Positions 44,185 to 53,436 of a stretch of 64,000 bases of DNA are shown in pieces. The stretch lies in the NCBI RefSeq assembly GCF_017086465.1, contig NZ_CP070961.1:2914001-2978000 (forward strand), written 5' to 3'. The position numbers and the translations under genes were made by a program. Each line of letters opens with the position of its first letter. Position 1 is the first letter of the stretch. The notes below the pieces were generated by a model. The model had not been told where the DNA came from, made no database searches, and saw only the letters and a list, made by a program, of their open reading frames with translations. The DNA comes from Nocardioides sp. zg-1228. Lineage in GTDB: Bacteria; Actinomycetota; Actinomycetes; Propionibacteriales; Nocardioidaceae.

Positions 44185-46108
44185 GGGTGGCGATGTCATG
44201 GACGGGAGGGCGCCTGGTCGCGACGAGTGCGGCCACCGTCGCCGTCCCCGCGGCCAGCAGGGCGACGGTGACGCTCACGCCGCCGAGCAGCTGCCAGGGA
44301 ACGGCGACGGCCGGCGACCCGAGGTGGCGCCACGTCCCGACCCACAGCCCGACCAGGGCGGCGACGGAGACCACGGTCCCGAGGACGAGGCCGATGAGCA
44401 GGATGGCCGCCGTCTCGGTGAGGACCACCCGGACGACCTGCCGGCGGGTGATGCCGGCGAGGCGGTCCACGGCGAGCTCGGAGCGACGCTGGGTGATGGC
44501 GATCGCGAGGGTGCTCAACAGGCTGATGAGCGCATAGACGCTGCCCACACCGACGAGGGCCGTCATCACCGCCCGGTTGTCGTCGGCCTTCGCCGCCGTG
44601 AGCTCCGCGACCTCCTCCTCCTGGCTGGTCACCTCGCCCAGGGCGAGCGCCTCGATGGCGCTGCGGACCTCGTCGGGGGCAGCTCCGCGCTCGAGGGTCA
44701 CGAGCACGGTCGAGGGCGAGCCGGCGAGGATCCGGTCCGGGACCGCCTGTCGCGCGACGTAGCAGCAGTCGGCGGCCGCCAGGCCCTCGCCCGTGCGGGC
44801 GGCCTCCCGCAGGACCCGGGTCCGGCCGCCCACGGTGAGCGTGATGCGTCGGATGCGGCCGGCGATCCGGGCATCCTCCACACCCGGCCCGAAGACGATG
44901 TGACCGGCATCGAGCGCAGCGGTGCTGCCGCTGCGCGGAGGGTGGGGATGGACGACGCCGAACCGGGAGGGCTCGACGGCCAGGACCGTCCCCCGGAGCG
45001 CGCGGACGGCGTCACCCCGGGTGATCTCGACCCGCGCCGGGACCTGGACCTCCGTGTCGGCGCTGGCGACGCCGTCCACGGCCGCGACCCGCCGCGACGG
45101 GTCGCCGTGGGTGCGCACGAGGAGGTCCGCGCGGGTGAGCGTGGTGATCTCGAGCTCGCCGGCCTTCGTCTGGGTGTCGAGCAGGCCCTGGAGGCCCACG
45201 ACGAGCCCGACGAGGACGATCAGGGGCGCGGCGACCTGGGCGGCACGGCGGGCGTCGCCACGGATCTTCGCGAGGGCGAGCCGGCCGAGCGGGTCACGGA
45301 CCGCCGGGCCGATGGCCCAGGCGAGGAGCGGGACCAGCAGCGGGCTGAGCTGACTCATGGCGATCGAGCCGGTGATGATGATCCCCAGCGCGAGCAGGAG
45401 GGGGCCGAGGATGCCCCCCACGGCCACCGCCGCGGCCATCTGGGCGAGGGTGACGAGGGCGCCGAGCGTGCCCCAGATCCAGCGGGACCGCGTCATCGCC
45501 GAGCCCTCGGCGCCGCGACGTTGCAGCGCCTCGAGCGGCGTGATCCGGGTGGCCCGTCTGCTCGCCGCGCGCGCACCCGCGACCGCGACTCCGATGCCGA
45601 CCGCCGCGTCGGCGACCAGGTGGGCGGTGCTCCACTCCACGTGCACGTCGTCGGGCAGGACCCCCATGCCCACGAAGATCCTGACCTGGACCGCAGCGAC
45701 GACCACGCCGAGGACCGCCCCCGCCAGGGCACCCGCCGCCCCGAGCAGGGCGGCCTCCCCGAGGAGCAGCAGCCGGAGCTGGCGCCGCTTGAGCCCGGCG
45801 AGCCGCAGCAGCGCGAGCTCTCGTCGTCGTTCGGTGATCGCGAAGTCGACGGTGGAGCGCACCACGAAGATCGTCAGGAAGACGCCGAGGATGCTCGCCA
45901 GGCCGTTGAGCGTGTTGGCGCCGCTGAGCCGCGCCTCGTAGGCGGCCTGCTCCGCGGCGGACAGGCCGGCCGGTGGCGACGCGGACGCGACGGTGCTGGC
46001 GATGCCCAGCCCGGCATGGACGAGCGCGACGCCGATCGCGATGGCGCAGAAGGTGCCCAGCAGGAGGTGCCAGCGGTCGCGGAGCACCCGCACTGTGAGG
46101 ACGATCAT
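44177..46108 (-). CDS. FtsX-like ABC transporter permease
   Basis: This 643-aa protein has two FtsX-type membrane blocks, each with the three-helix pattern (FLTIFVVRSTVDFAITERRRELALLRLAG and AIAITQRRSELAVDRLAGITRRQV), a first helix near the N-terminus, and a large extracellular domain between the blocks. Its start overlaps the ATPase stop as ATGA. This MacB/LolCDE-like class usually exports peptides or lipids, or moves signals, not small molecules. A divergent two-component system next door suggests stress- or antibiotic-triggered control. Confidence 0.88.
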   Translation of the reverse strand: MIVLTVRVLRDRWHLLLGTFCAIAIGVALVHAGLGIASTVASASPPAGLSAAEQAAYEARLSGANTLNGLASILGVFLTIFVVRSTVDFAITERRRELALLRLAGLKRRQLRLLLLGEAALLGAAGALAGAVLGVVVAAVQVRIFVGMGVLPDDVHVEWSTAHLVADAAVGIGVAVAGARAASRRATRITPLEALQRRGAEGSAMTRSRWIWGTLGALVTLAQMAAAVAVGGILGPLLLALGIIITGSIAMSQLSPLLVPLLAWAIGPAVRDPLGRLALAKIRGDARRAAQVAAPLIVLVGLVVGLQGLLDTQTKAGELEITTLTRADLLVRTHGDPSRRVAAVDGVASADTEVQVPARVEITRGDAVRALRGTVLAVEPSRFGVVHPHPPRSGSTAALDAGHIVFGPGVEDARIAGRIRRITLTVGGRTRVLREAARTGEGLAAADCCYVARQAVPDRILAGSPSTVLVTLERGAAPDEVRSAIEALALGEVTSQEEEVAELTAAKADDNRAVMTALVGVGSVYALISLLSTLAIAITQRRSELAVDRLAGITRRQVVRVVLTETAAILLIGLVLGTVVSVAALVGLWVGTWRHLGSPAVAVPWQLLGGVSVTVALLAAGTATVAALVATRRPPVHDIATQE

Positions 46109-46842
46109 CGCACCTGCTCCAGCCCGCCGAGACGGGCCGCGATCTGCGCCGACGTCTCACCGCTCGCCTGGTCGACCACCAGTCCGTCGCGCATGAACAC
46201 CACGCGGTCCGAACGGGCGGCCACCGTCGGATCGTGGGTGACCATCAGGACCGTCTGGTCGTGCCTGTCGACCAGGGCGCGCACGAGGTCGAGGACGGTG
46301 GCGGCCGAGGCGGTGTCGAGTGCTCCGGTCGGCTCGTCGGCGAACAGCACGGCCGGCCGGGTGATGACCGCGCGCGCGATCGCCACCCGTTGCTGCTGGC
46401 CGCCGGAGAGCTCCCGCGGACGGTGGGTGGCACGTTCGCCGAGCCCCAGGTCGGCGAGCACGCGGCGGACGGCAGCCGTGTCCACCCGGCGCCCGGCGAG
46501 GCGCATCGGCAGCGTGACGTTCTGCTCGGCCGTGAGCGCGGGGATGAGGTTGAAGCCCTGGAAGATGAACCCGATCGTCGTACGCCGCAGCTGGGTCAGC
46601 TCGTCGTCGTCCAGCGCCGACAGGTCGTGCCCGGCGAGGGCCACCTGTCCCTCGGTGGGGCGGTCGAGTCCCGCCGCACACTGCAGGAGCGTGGACTTGC
46701 CCGATCCCGACGGCCCCATGACCGTGGTCCACGTGCCCGGGGCGCAGGCGAGTGAGACACCCCGCAGCGCGTGCACGACGTTGTCACGTGTGCCGAAGCG
46801 ACGGCTCACGTCGCGGATCGTGAGGACGTCTGAGGTGTTCAT
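46105..46842 (-). CDS. ABC transporter ATP-binding protein (LolD/MacB type)
   Basis: This 245-aa ATPase has GPSGSGKST, signature LSGGQQQRVAIARA and Walker B VLFADEPTGALD. The QGFNLIPALTAEQNV segment is typical of the MacB/LolD branch. ATG 46842 is the likely start, since upstream residues look like shadow. It is paired with the FtsX-like permease and lies back to back with the histidine kinase gene, about 110 bp away, so a shared regulatory region is likely. Confidence 0.93.
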   Translation of the reverse strand: MNTSDVLTIRDVSRRFGTRDNVVHALRGVSLACAPGTWTTVMGPSGSGKSTLLQCAAGLDRPTEGQVALAGHDLSALDDDELTQLRRTTIGFIFQGFNLIPALTAEQNVTLPMRLAGRRVDTAAVRRVLADLGLGERATHRPRELSGGQQQRVAIARAVITRPAVLFADEPTGALDTASAATVLDLVRALVDRHDQTVLMVTHDPTVAARSDRVVFMRDGLVVDQASGETSAQIAARLGGLEQVR

Positions 46843-46951
46843 GGCTCCAGTCCACCGCGGATCCGGTCCGTGCTCACTGGCGCCAGCTGCCGCGTCGAGG
46901 GTAGGGCCAGCCATACCGTCCGGGCGTCCTGTTCCTCCTAGGATGGCCGCC

Positions 46952-48160
46952 ATGCCCGGTCGACCAGGTGCCGTGCTCGCCGTGCTGCGTCTCGCCGCGA
47001 GCGCGCTGGAGGTCCTGGCGGTGTGGTTCGTCATGACGCTGGGCCTCATCCCCGGCGTCCTCGGGGCGCAGCAGGCCTTCCTCGGCCCGGATCGCATCGC
47101 CGGCGCGTCCCTCCTGCTGGCCGCACTGGTGCTCTCCGGCCTGCTGGCCCTCGCCACGGCCCGTCCCCTGGCCGCACGGTCGCGGCGTCGTCTCCGGACG
47201 AGGGCGCCGGCTCGACCGAGGGGTTGGCTGGACGGTCCGTCCCTCGCCTGGCTCGCCACCACGCTCACCGTCAGGTCCGCGGTCACGGCACTCGTCCTCG
47301 TCGTCACCCTCGTCTCCGCGGTGGCGGCGCTCGCGCCGTTGCTGGTCTCGCGCGGTGACCGGGTCGACTTCGGCCCCTGGCGGATCGACGACCAGGGCCC
47401 GGCGATCGTCGTCGCCCTCATCGGTCTCGGCTGCCTGACCGCACTCCTGGTGGGTGCGCCGCGGCTCGCGGCGCTCGACTCCCGCCTGGCGCACGCCGTG
47501 CTCCTCGGCCGCGAGGAGCGGCTGGAGCAGGACCTCGCCGCCGCGACCACGTCCCGGGCCCGGATCCTCGATGCCTTCGACCTCGAGCGCCGACGCATCG
47601 AGCGCGACCTCCACGACGGCGTGCAGCCCGAGCTGCTGCGCGTGTCCATGACCCTGGGCCTCGCCCTGGCCGTCATCCCCGAGGACGACTCCGCCCGGCC
47701 CCTCGTGGCGCAGGCGCAACGCGAGTCCCTGTCGGTGCTCGAGACCCTGCGCCGCTTCGTGCGCGGCATCCATCCCCAGGTGCTCGACGACCACGGCCTG
47801 ACCGCTGCCCTGGGAGAGCTCGCGAGCGGGGCACCCATGCCCGTCACCATCGACGACAGGCTCGGCGGGCGCCTGCCCCCGCACCTCGAGGCGTCCCTCT
47901 ACTTCGCCACCGCCGAGCTCCTCAGCAACGTCACGAAGCACGCCGACGCCGGCCGCGTCGGGATCAGCGTCGTCAGGCAGGACGGCAGCGTGGTGATCAC
48001 CGTCTCCGACGACGGCCGCGGGGGCGCCGACCCGACCGGCGCGGGACTCACCGGGGTCAGCGACAGGCTGGCGGCCATCGACGCCCGCCTCGAGCTCCAC
48101 TCCCCCGGCGGCGGTCCGACCCGCGCGAGGATCACCGCACCGATCGGGGACCGGCCATGA
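46952..48160 (+). CDS. Sensor histidine kinase (NarL-family partner)
   Basis: This 402-aa kinase has about four to five membrane helices in its first 190 residues with short loops, then HisKA_3 with the phosphorylated His in ERDLHDGVQPELL near residue 220, and a HATPase domain (TAELLSNVTKHADAG, VSDDGRGG). The absence of a large sensor domain resembles intramembrane-sensing kinases. ATG 46952 follows AGGA at eight bases; ATG 46943 is an alternative. Its end overlaps the response regulator ATG. Confidence 0.92.
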   Translation: MPGRPGAVLAVLRLAASALEVLAVWFVMTLGLIPGVLGAQQAFLGPDRIAGASLLLAALVLSGLLALATARPLAARSRRRLRTRAPARPRGWLDGPSLAWLATTLTVRSAVTALVLVVTLVSAVAALAPLLVSRGDRVDFGPWRIDDQGPAIVVALIGLGCLTALLVGAPRLAALDSRLAHAVLLGREERLEQDLAAATTSRARILDAFDLERRRIERDLHDGVQPELLRVSMTLGLALAVIPEDDSARPLVAQAQRESLSVLETLRRFVRGIHPQVLDDHGLTAALGELASGAPMPVTIDDRLGGRLPPHLEASLYFATAELLSNVTKHADAGRVGISVVRQDGSVVITVSDDGRGGADPTGAGLTGVSDRLAAIDARLELHSPGGGPTRARITAPIGDRP

Positions 48161-48813
48161 CCCTGCGCGTCGTGCTCGCCGAGGACAACGCCCTGCTCCG
48201 CGAAGGGCTCAAGGCGATCCTGAGCATGGGTGAGCTCGACGTCGTCGACACCGTCGCCGACGCGGACGCGCTCACCGCGTCGGCCGAGCGGCACCGGCCC
48301 GACATCCTGATCACCGACGTACGCATGCCGCCGCACCTCGGGGCGGACGGCCTGCGCGCCGCCACCCGGCTCCGCGAACGTCGTCCCGACCTGCCGGTGA
48401 TCGTGCTGAGCCAGTACGTCGAGCGCAGCTATGTCACCGACCTGCTCGACTCCGCGTCGGGTGCGGGCTTCGGCTACCTGCTGAAGGATCGGGTCACCCA
48501 GGTGGCCGAGTTCCTCGCGACCATCCACCGCGTGCACGCGGGCGGCACCGCGCTGGACCCGTTGGTCGTCACCCAGCTGCTCCGGACCACCACCCATCCG
48601 CTGACCCGCCTGACCCCGCGGGAGCGCGAGGTCCTCGCCCTCCTCGCCGAGGGGCTCTCCAACCAGGCCATCGCCTCGCGCCTCTTCGTCAGCGAGTTCG
48701 CCGTGGTGAAGCACGTCGGCAACATCCTCATGAAGCTCGACCTGCCGCCCGACGACGACCACAACCGTCGCGTGATGGCCGTGCTCGCCTACCTGCAGGG
48801 ACCGGGCTCCTGA
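48157..48813 (+). CDS. NarL/LuxR-family response regulator
   Basis: This 218-aa regulator has a receiver domain with the phospho-accepting Asp in DILITDVRMPP and a Lys near the end (YLLKD). A LuxR-type HTH follows (LTPREREVLALLAEGLSNQAIASRLF). It overlaps the kinase stop as ATGA. The transporter encoded on the opposite strand upstream of the kinase is the obvious candidate target. Confidence 0.94.
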   Translation: MTLRVVLAEDNALLREGLKAILSMGELDVVDTVADADALTASAERHRPDILITDVRMPPHLGADGLRAATRLRERRPDLPVIVLSQYVERSYVTDLLDSASGAGFGYLLKDRVTQVAEFLATIHRVHAGGTALDPLVVTQLLRTTTHPLTRLTPREREVLALLAEGLSNQAIASRLFVSEFAVVKHVGNILMKLDLPPDDDHNRRVMAVLAYLQGPGS

Positions 48814-48843
48814 CCTGCGCCGACCGAGTGCGCGAGCCTGCCG

Positions 48844-49287
48844 TCACCCGCCCGGCACCACGGTCACGGCAGCGGTGCTGCTCGCGCCGACGAGCGGGCT
48901 GGCCGGCGATCCCGGGATCGTCAGCGGGAGGTCGAGCGGCGCGCTGAGGCGGACGGTCACCGAGCGCCCGACGGGGTCGACGCGTACGCCGACCCGGATG
49001 CCGGGGTACTTCGCGCCTGCGCCGGCGCGGGCGAGGTAGTCGCGGACCCCGGCCTCGACCGCGGCCTCCTGCTGGGTGAGCCGCTCGCCGTCGAGGCCCT
49101 GCTCGTAGATGCCGGCCGAGCCGAGGTCGGCGCCGTAGAGGGCGGCGCCGTCGGCGAGGTTGTCGAGGCCCTGGCGCTGGAGGTAGGCGGCCGACGCGTC
49201 GATGACCACCACGATCGCCATGAGCAGGATGCTCGCGAAGCCGATGATCAGCAGGGTGACCTGGCCCTGCTCGTCGCGCTCACCCAT
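48844..49287 (-). CDS. TadG-like pilus assembly protein
   Basis: This 147-aa protein starts MGERDEQGQVTLLIIGFASILL, a TadG-type N-terminal signal and membrane helix, followed by the polar DASAAYLQRQGLDNLADGAALYGA segment typical of the family. The rest is beta-rich and extracellular. It overlaps the preceding TadE-like gene, and is the last gene of the Tad operon. It converges with the response regulator gene. Confidence 0.8.
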   Translation of the reverse strand: MGERDEQGQVTLLIIGFASILLMAIVVVIDASAAYLQRQGLDNLADGAALYGADLGSAGIYEQGLDGERLTQQEAAVEAGVRDYLARAGAGAKYPGIRVGVRVDPVGRSVTVRLSAPLDLPLTIPGSPASPLVGASSTAAVTVVPGG

Positions 49288-49750
49288 CGGGCTCGTCCGG
49301 CCCGGACTCGACGTACTGGCCGATCGGGATGGTGTGCGTCGCGTCGAGGGAGAAGCTCGCCGACCCCCTGCCGAGGATCGCGGGGAAGAACGGCAGCCGG
49401 ACACCCGAGGCGACGCGCACGGTGATGACCGAGGTGCCGACGTGGCAGTCGCCCGCCGGCGCGTCGCACGTGACCGTCACCCGGGCGCGCTGGCCCGGCG
49501 CGCCCTGGTCGGCGAGGACCTGGCTGACCACGGCCTCGGCTCGGCGCTCACCGGTCGCGTCGTCGGGAGCGAGTGCGTAGGCCCGACCGGCCGCACGCGC
49601 GGCGGCGCTGGTGGCGAACGCACCCTGCTGGACCTCGAAGACCGAGATCACGATCCACACCAGGGGCACCAGCAGGATGATCGCCAGCCAGCTGACCTCG
49701 ACCAGCGCCGAGCCCTGCTCGTCGCGGCGCCGGACCACTGGCAGGCTCAC
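49280..49750 (-). CDS. TadE-like pilus protein
   Basis: This 156-aa protein has DEQGSALVEVSWLAIILLVPLVWIV, a TadE-type cleavage and membrane region with the Glu near the helix start. A beta-rich extracellular domain has two Cys residues (TCDAPAGDC). It overlaps both neighbours, so it belongs to the Tad operon. TadE-like pseudopilins assist Flp pilus assembly. Confidence 0.8.
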   Translation of the reverse strand: MSLPVVRRRDEQGSALVEVSWLAIILLVPLVWIVISVFEVQQGAFATSAAARAAGRAYALAPDDATGERRAEAVVSQVLADQGAPGQRARVTVTCDAPAGDCHVGTSVITVRVASGVRLPFFPAILGRGSASFSLDATHTIPIGQYVESGPDEPDG

Positions 49751-50142
49751 GGGGTCGGCACCTCCGCCACGGCATGGCCCGTGACGCGGATCGGGACCCC
49801 GGTGTGACCGAGCCCCAGCAGGCCGACGTCGGCCTCGACGACGGCCACGTAGCCGGGCGCGCCCCCGACGAGGGCGGGTCGGACGGTGACGGTGTGGACG
49901 AAGTCGCGCGAGAGCGCGCCGTCCACGAGCTCGTGCACCTTCGCCTGGCCGGCCAGTGCGGACGACCCGGCGACCGCGGCGTGCCGGGCGCCCTCGGCCG
50001 CGGCCGAGGCGAGGGTGTTGCGGACGTGCAGCACCAGCGCGAGCTGGAGGATGCCGATGACCAGCGGCAGCAGGACCAGCAGGACGAGGACGAAGTCGAC
50101 GACCGCTGCCCCTCGCTCGCCGGGGCGGGTGCCGCGGAGCAC
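49747..50142 (-). CDS. TadE-like pilus protein
   Basis: This 131-aa protein has RGAAVVDFVLVLLVLLPLVIGILQLALVL near its start, again the TadE pattern, but with Asp at the position where Glu is common. LASAAAEGARHAAVAG follows, as in TadE. A short extracellular part completes it. Overlap with the next TadE-like gene implies a shared transcript. Confidence 0.82.
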   Translation of the reverse strand: MLRGTRPGERGAAVVDFVLVLLVLLPLVIGILQLALVLHVRNTLASAAAEGARHAAVAGSSALAGQAKVHELVDGALSRDFVHTVTVRPALVGGAPGYVAVVEADVGLLGLGHTGVPIRVTGHAVAEVPTP

Positions 50143-50149
50143 GTCCGGC

Positions 50150-50356
50150 CTAGCCGCTGACCATCGAGAACGCCCGCGACAGCAGGGAGCGCAGCTCGTC
50201 GCTGACGAAGGGCGTGAGCGCTGCCACGACGATGGCGGTCATCAGCGTGACCATCACCCACCCCGGCACGTCGCCCCGGTCGTCGCGGCGGCGGCCTGCG
50301 AGGTCGAGGTGCACGAGGTGGAGGTGGAGCAGGGGTCTCGAGAGGGGTGGAGACAT
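50150..50356 (-). CDS. Small pilin-like protein (Flp/DUF4244 type)
   Basis: This 68-aa protein starts at ATG 50356 with AAAGGA upstream. After a His-rich leader, RGDVPGWVMVTLMTAIVVAALTPFV looks like the cleavage region and helix of actinobacterial Flp-like pilins, ending in a short amphipathic tail (SRAFSMVSG). It lies between tadC and the TadE-like genes, the usual place of the major pilin. Confidence 0.75.
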   Translation of the reverse strand: MSPPLSRPLLHLHLVHLDLAGRRRDDRGDVPGWVMVTLMTAIVVAALTPFVSDELRSLLSRAFSMVSG

Positions 50357-50379
50357 GGCGTGTCCTTTCGTTGGAGGCA

Positions 50380-51321
50380 TCAGGGGGTGGTGAGGCGCAG
50401 GCCGAGCACGCCCGGGTAGAAGGCGAACAGGATGGTCACCGGCAGCACGAAGAACACGACCGGAGCCATCATCGCGATCTCCTTGCGCGCCGCCGTCTCG
50501 ATGAGCAGGCGCCGGCCCGCCTCGCGTACGTCGGCGGCCTGGGCGTGCAGCACGTCGGCCAGCGGGGTGCCACGCTCCATCGCCACGGTGATGCCCGTCG
50601 CGAACCGGGCCACGATGGGCAGGCCGGTGGAGCGCGCGAACGACTCGAACGCGGCGCCGACGGGCTCGCCGGTGCGGATCCGGGCGAGCACCTGGGCAAG
50701 GTCGTCAGACAGGGCACCGTTGCTGCGGCGCACGACCCGGTCGAGCGCCGCCACGGGACTCTCCCCGGCCGCCACGGACAGGGCCAGCAGCTCGGCGACC
50801 GTGGGGAACTCGACGAGGATCTGGCGCTCGCGCTCCTTCACCTGCGTGCTGAGCCGGTTGTCGCGCAGGAAGACGCCGCCCGCGAAGCCGAGCAGGCAGA
50901 AGACCAGGCCGGACGCGACGCCGCCCACCCCGCCGAGCGCGCGCAGCAGGACGACCGCAGCGGCGGCCGCGAAGCCGACGAGGCCCCACACGACCTGCTC
51001 GGTGCGGAAGTCCTGGACGGTCCGGTCGAGCCCGGCGCGCTGGAGCCGACGGCGCACCGACGCGCTCCCGCCGAGCACCCGCTCGACCACGTCGGCCGCC
51101 CGGCGCAGTGATGGCCCGAAGATCCGCGCGGCCGCCGAGGTCGGCGTCGACACCACGGGCCGCAGGACGGCGGTCTCGTCGAGGCGTGGCACGTCGCGCA
51201 GGTAGGGCAGCACCCGCACCGAGAGCAGCGGGCGCCGCAGCACCGCGACCCGCGTCAGGACGAGCAACAGCCCGGCCCCGGCGGTGCCGCCGAGGAACGC
51301 GCCCCACACCGCGGTGCTCAC
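50380..51321 (-). CDS. tadC: Tad pilus membrane protein TadC (type II secretion F-like)
   Basis: This 313-aa protein has GspF-like helices. The conserved LVEFPTVAELLALSVAAGESPVAALDRV and GTPLADVLHAQAADVREAGR segments match the second T2SSF domain. GTG 51321 overlaps the tadB stop as GTGA; the frame is open further upstream, but only as a shadow of tadB and tadA. It is part of the inner-membrane platform for Flp pilus export. Confidence 0.88.
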   Translation of the reverse strand: MSTAVWGAFLGGTAGAGLLLVLTRVAVLRRPLLSVRVLPYLRDVPRLDETAVLRPVVSTPTSAAARIFGPSLRRAADVVERVLGGSASVRRRLQRAGLDRTVQDFRTEQVVWGLVGFAAAAAVVLLRALGGVGGVASGLVFCLLGFAGGVFLRDNRLSTQVKERERQILVEFPTVAELLALSVAAGESPVAALDRVVRRSNGALSDDLAQVLARIRTGEPVGAAFESFARSTGLPIVARFATGITVAMERGTPLADVLHAQAADVREAGRRLLIETAARKEIAMMAPVVFFVLPVTILFAFYPGVLGLRLTTP

Positions 51322-52172
51322 GACAGGATCCGCTTCTCGATGGGCAGCCGGCCGATCCGCATCATCGCGGCGTAGGCGAGCACGCACACGCCGAAGCCGA
51401 TGCCGAGCACCAGCACGCCGCCGGGTGAGGCGTACTGCCGGATGGCGGTCGTCTGGAACGACATCAGGAGCAGCACGATCCACGGCGCGGACACGGCCAG
51501 CCGGGCGCCGTTGACGGTCCAGGCCTGCCGCGACTCGAGCTCGGAGCGGGTGCGCGCGTCGTCGCGCAGGAACCCCGAGAGGTTGCGCAGGAGGCGGCCG
51601 AGGTCTCCGCCGCCGACCTCGCGGGCAAGCCGCAGGCCCTCGACCACCCGGTCGCCGACGGGGTCGGCGAGCCTGTCCTTGAGGCGGTCGAGGCACTCGA
51701 GGAACCGCCCGGTGACCTGGTAGTCGAGGGCGAACCGGGAGAAGTCGGCGCGCAGCGCCTCCGGCCCGTTGGTGCCGAGGGCGGCGACGGCATCGGGCAG
51801 GGAGAGGCCGGCCCGCACGGCGCTGGCGAGGTTGTCGACGGCCTCGGGCCACACCTCGGCGAACTCGCGCAGCCGCCGGGTCGCGCGCTGGCGGAGGACG
51901 GCGATGGGCAGGTAGGCGGCCATGAGGGCGAAGGTGAACGCGACCGGTGGGGTGCGCGAGACGGCCTGCACGAGCGCGAAGGCGACCGCGAGGAGCACCG
52001 CACAGAGCGTCAGGACGCTCGCCGGGGTGACGTCGGAGAGCCCGGCACGACCAAGGAGCCGGCCGAGCGCCGTCGAGGTCGGCGCCCCGGACCTCGGCCG
52101 CCGCGGCAGGACGAACGCCGACCAGATCAGGAGCAGGCCGACGCCCACCCCCAGCCCGACGAGCGCGCCCAT
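51318..52172 (-). CDS. tadB: Tad pilus membrane protein TadB
   Basis: This 284-aa protein has two N-terminal membrane segments, a T2SSF domain (EFAEVWPEAVDNLASAVRAGLSLPDAVAALG and SGFLRDDARTRSELESRQ), and two C-terminal helices. ATG 52172 overlaps the tadA stop by one base. Its length is typical. It would form the platform with TadC, but with tadA broken the system is probably not functional. Confidence 0.88.
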   Translation of the reverse strand: MGALVGLGVGVGLLLIWSAFVLPRRPRSGAPTSTALGRLLGRAGLSDVTPASVLTLCAVLLAVAFALVQAVSRTPPVAFTFALMAAYLPIAVLRQRATRRLREFAEVWPEAVDNLASAVRAGLSLPDAVAALGTNGPEALRADFSRFALDYQVTGRFLECLDRLKDRLADPVGDRVVEGLRLAREVGGGDLGRLLRNLSGFLRDDARTRSELESRQAWTVNGARLAVSAPWIVLLLMSFQTTAIRQYASPGGVLVLGIGFGVCVLAYAAMMRIGRLPIEKRILS

Positions 52173-52938
52173 CAGCGACCGACCTCCTCGGACGCGAGCA
52201 CCTGGTGGACGTCGATGCCCACCCGTTCGTAGCGCTCGACCCGGGCCGGCACTCCGCCGGTGCGGCGCAGCTCGCCGCCGTGCCGCACGAAGATCGGCTC
52301 GACCTCGATGATGTCGGCCTCCACCCGCCCCGGCACCGACACGACCTCGTTGACCCGGCGTACGCCGTCGGCGCCCAGGCCGAGGTGCACCACGATGTCG
52401 ACGCTGCTCGCCACCGTCGGCACCACGAAGCGGGCCGAGATGTTGTCGCCCGCGAGCAGCGGCAGGGTGCACATCTTGACCAACGCCTCACGGGCGCTGT
52501 TGGCGTGGAGGGTGCACATGCCGGGCAACCCCGAGTTGAGCGCGAGGAGCAGGTCGAGGCACTCGGCCGCGCGCACCTCGCCGACCAGGATCCGGCTCGG
52601 GCGCATCCGCAGCGCCTCCTTGACCAGGTCGCGCAGCACGATCTCGCCCGTCTGCTCGAGCCCCGCCTGCCGGGTCTGCATCGCGACCCAGTCGGGGTGG
52701 CTGAAGCGCAGCTCGAAGACCTCCTCCGCGCTGAGACCCGCTCGCCGCCGGGCACCGCGGCGGCCAGGCAGTTGAGCATGGTCGTCTTGCCGGCCTGGGT
52801 GCCGCCGGCGACGAGGATGTTCATCCCCGCACGCACCGACGCCTCGAGGAAGCGGGCGGCCTGCGGGGTGAGGCTGGCGAGCGCCACGAGGTCGGAGAGC
52901 CGGTGGGCGCGCAGCAGGAACTTGCGGATGTTGACGGG
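52172..52938 (-). pseudogene. tadA: Tad pilus ATPase TadA/CpaF, 5'-truncated and frameshifted
   Basis: The 3' half of a secretion ATPase gene is present. AHRLSDLVALASLTPQ, Walker A GGTQAGKTT and AAVPGGERVS are read in one frame. From about 52,740 the reading moves to another frame: EEVFELRFSHPDW, EIVLRDLVKEALRMRPSRILVGEVR and MCTLHANS, as in CpaF. One missing base explains the shift. The 5' part (roughly 200 codons) is absent: similarity ends at VNIRKF, at 52,935, after which a stop appears. The gene is therefore inactive as given. The sharp end and nearby repeat point to insertion of foreign DNA, and the lost part may lie beyond the right edge. Confidence 0.88.
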
Positions 52939-52962
52939 CGATCGTTAAACCCCCACACGTCC
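52918..52962. repeat. Candidate attachment site at the tadA break
   Basis: gaacttgcggatgttgac (52918-52935) is the end of tadA similarity. It recurs at 54744-54761 with one mismatch. Beyond the 18 bases the two sites remain loosely alike (cgat/taaac and cacgtc elements at similar distances). This fits a recombinase target duplicated by integration. Confidence 0.55.
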
Positions 52963-53436
52963 CCGCTGCACAAGGCGGAGACGCTCCCGAAGGCGCACAG
53001 ATTCAGGTCACCTGGCGCGGAAGGTCGCCACGTACGCCGTCTCGAAGGTCACCAAGCACCCCCGCCACCCACTGCCGCTAAGGCTGTTCGACCCAACGGG
53101 CCCAACCGGATCGCTCTCATCACCTGCACCGGGCCGTACGTCTACGACGCCGCCAACGGGCAGTTCTGGCTGTCCCCGGAAGGCGATCATCTGAGCGGAG
53201 CGGGTCCAGTACAGACGCTGACGCCAGGCGCCGTGACAGGTTCGACTCGTCGATGATGGAGTCGTTGGCGGCAGTTCACTCTCCCCGCTTCCGAGTCGTG
53301 GTCGTAGTTGCATCTGGCGGTAGTTGCAGCGGCGGCCCGCGACTGCGTCCGAGCCCGGGGTTGCATGGGACCTCATAGTTCGCTCTGCGTAGTTCAAACG
53401 CCAGACGCCACCTTGGCCTTCTGGGAGACTCCCGCG
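52963..53436. other. Intergenic region after the tadA junction
   Basis: About 470 bp with lower coding character than the flanking genes. The short open frames on both strands are arginine-rich or lack start signals. I see no RNA gene. The promoter for the secreted-protein gene at 53437 should lie at its right end. Confidence 0.5.

Noticed and set aside
44060..46950. A long plus-strand leader that would extend the histidine kinase by more than 900 residues
   Set aside because: It is antisense to the ABC transporter genes; the kinase has its own start with a ribosome binding site at 46952.
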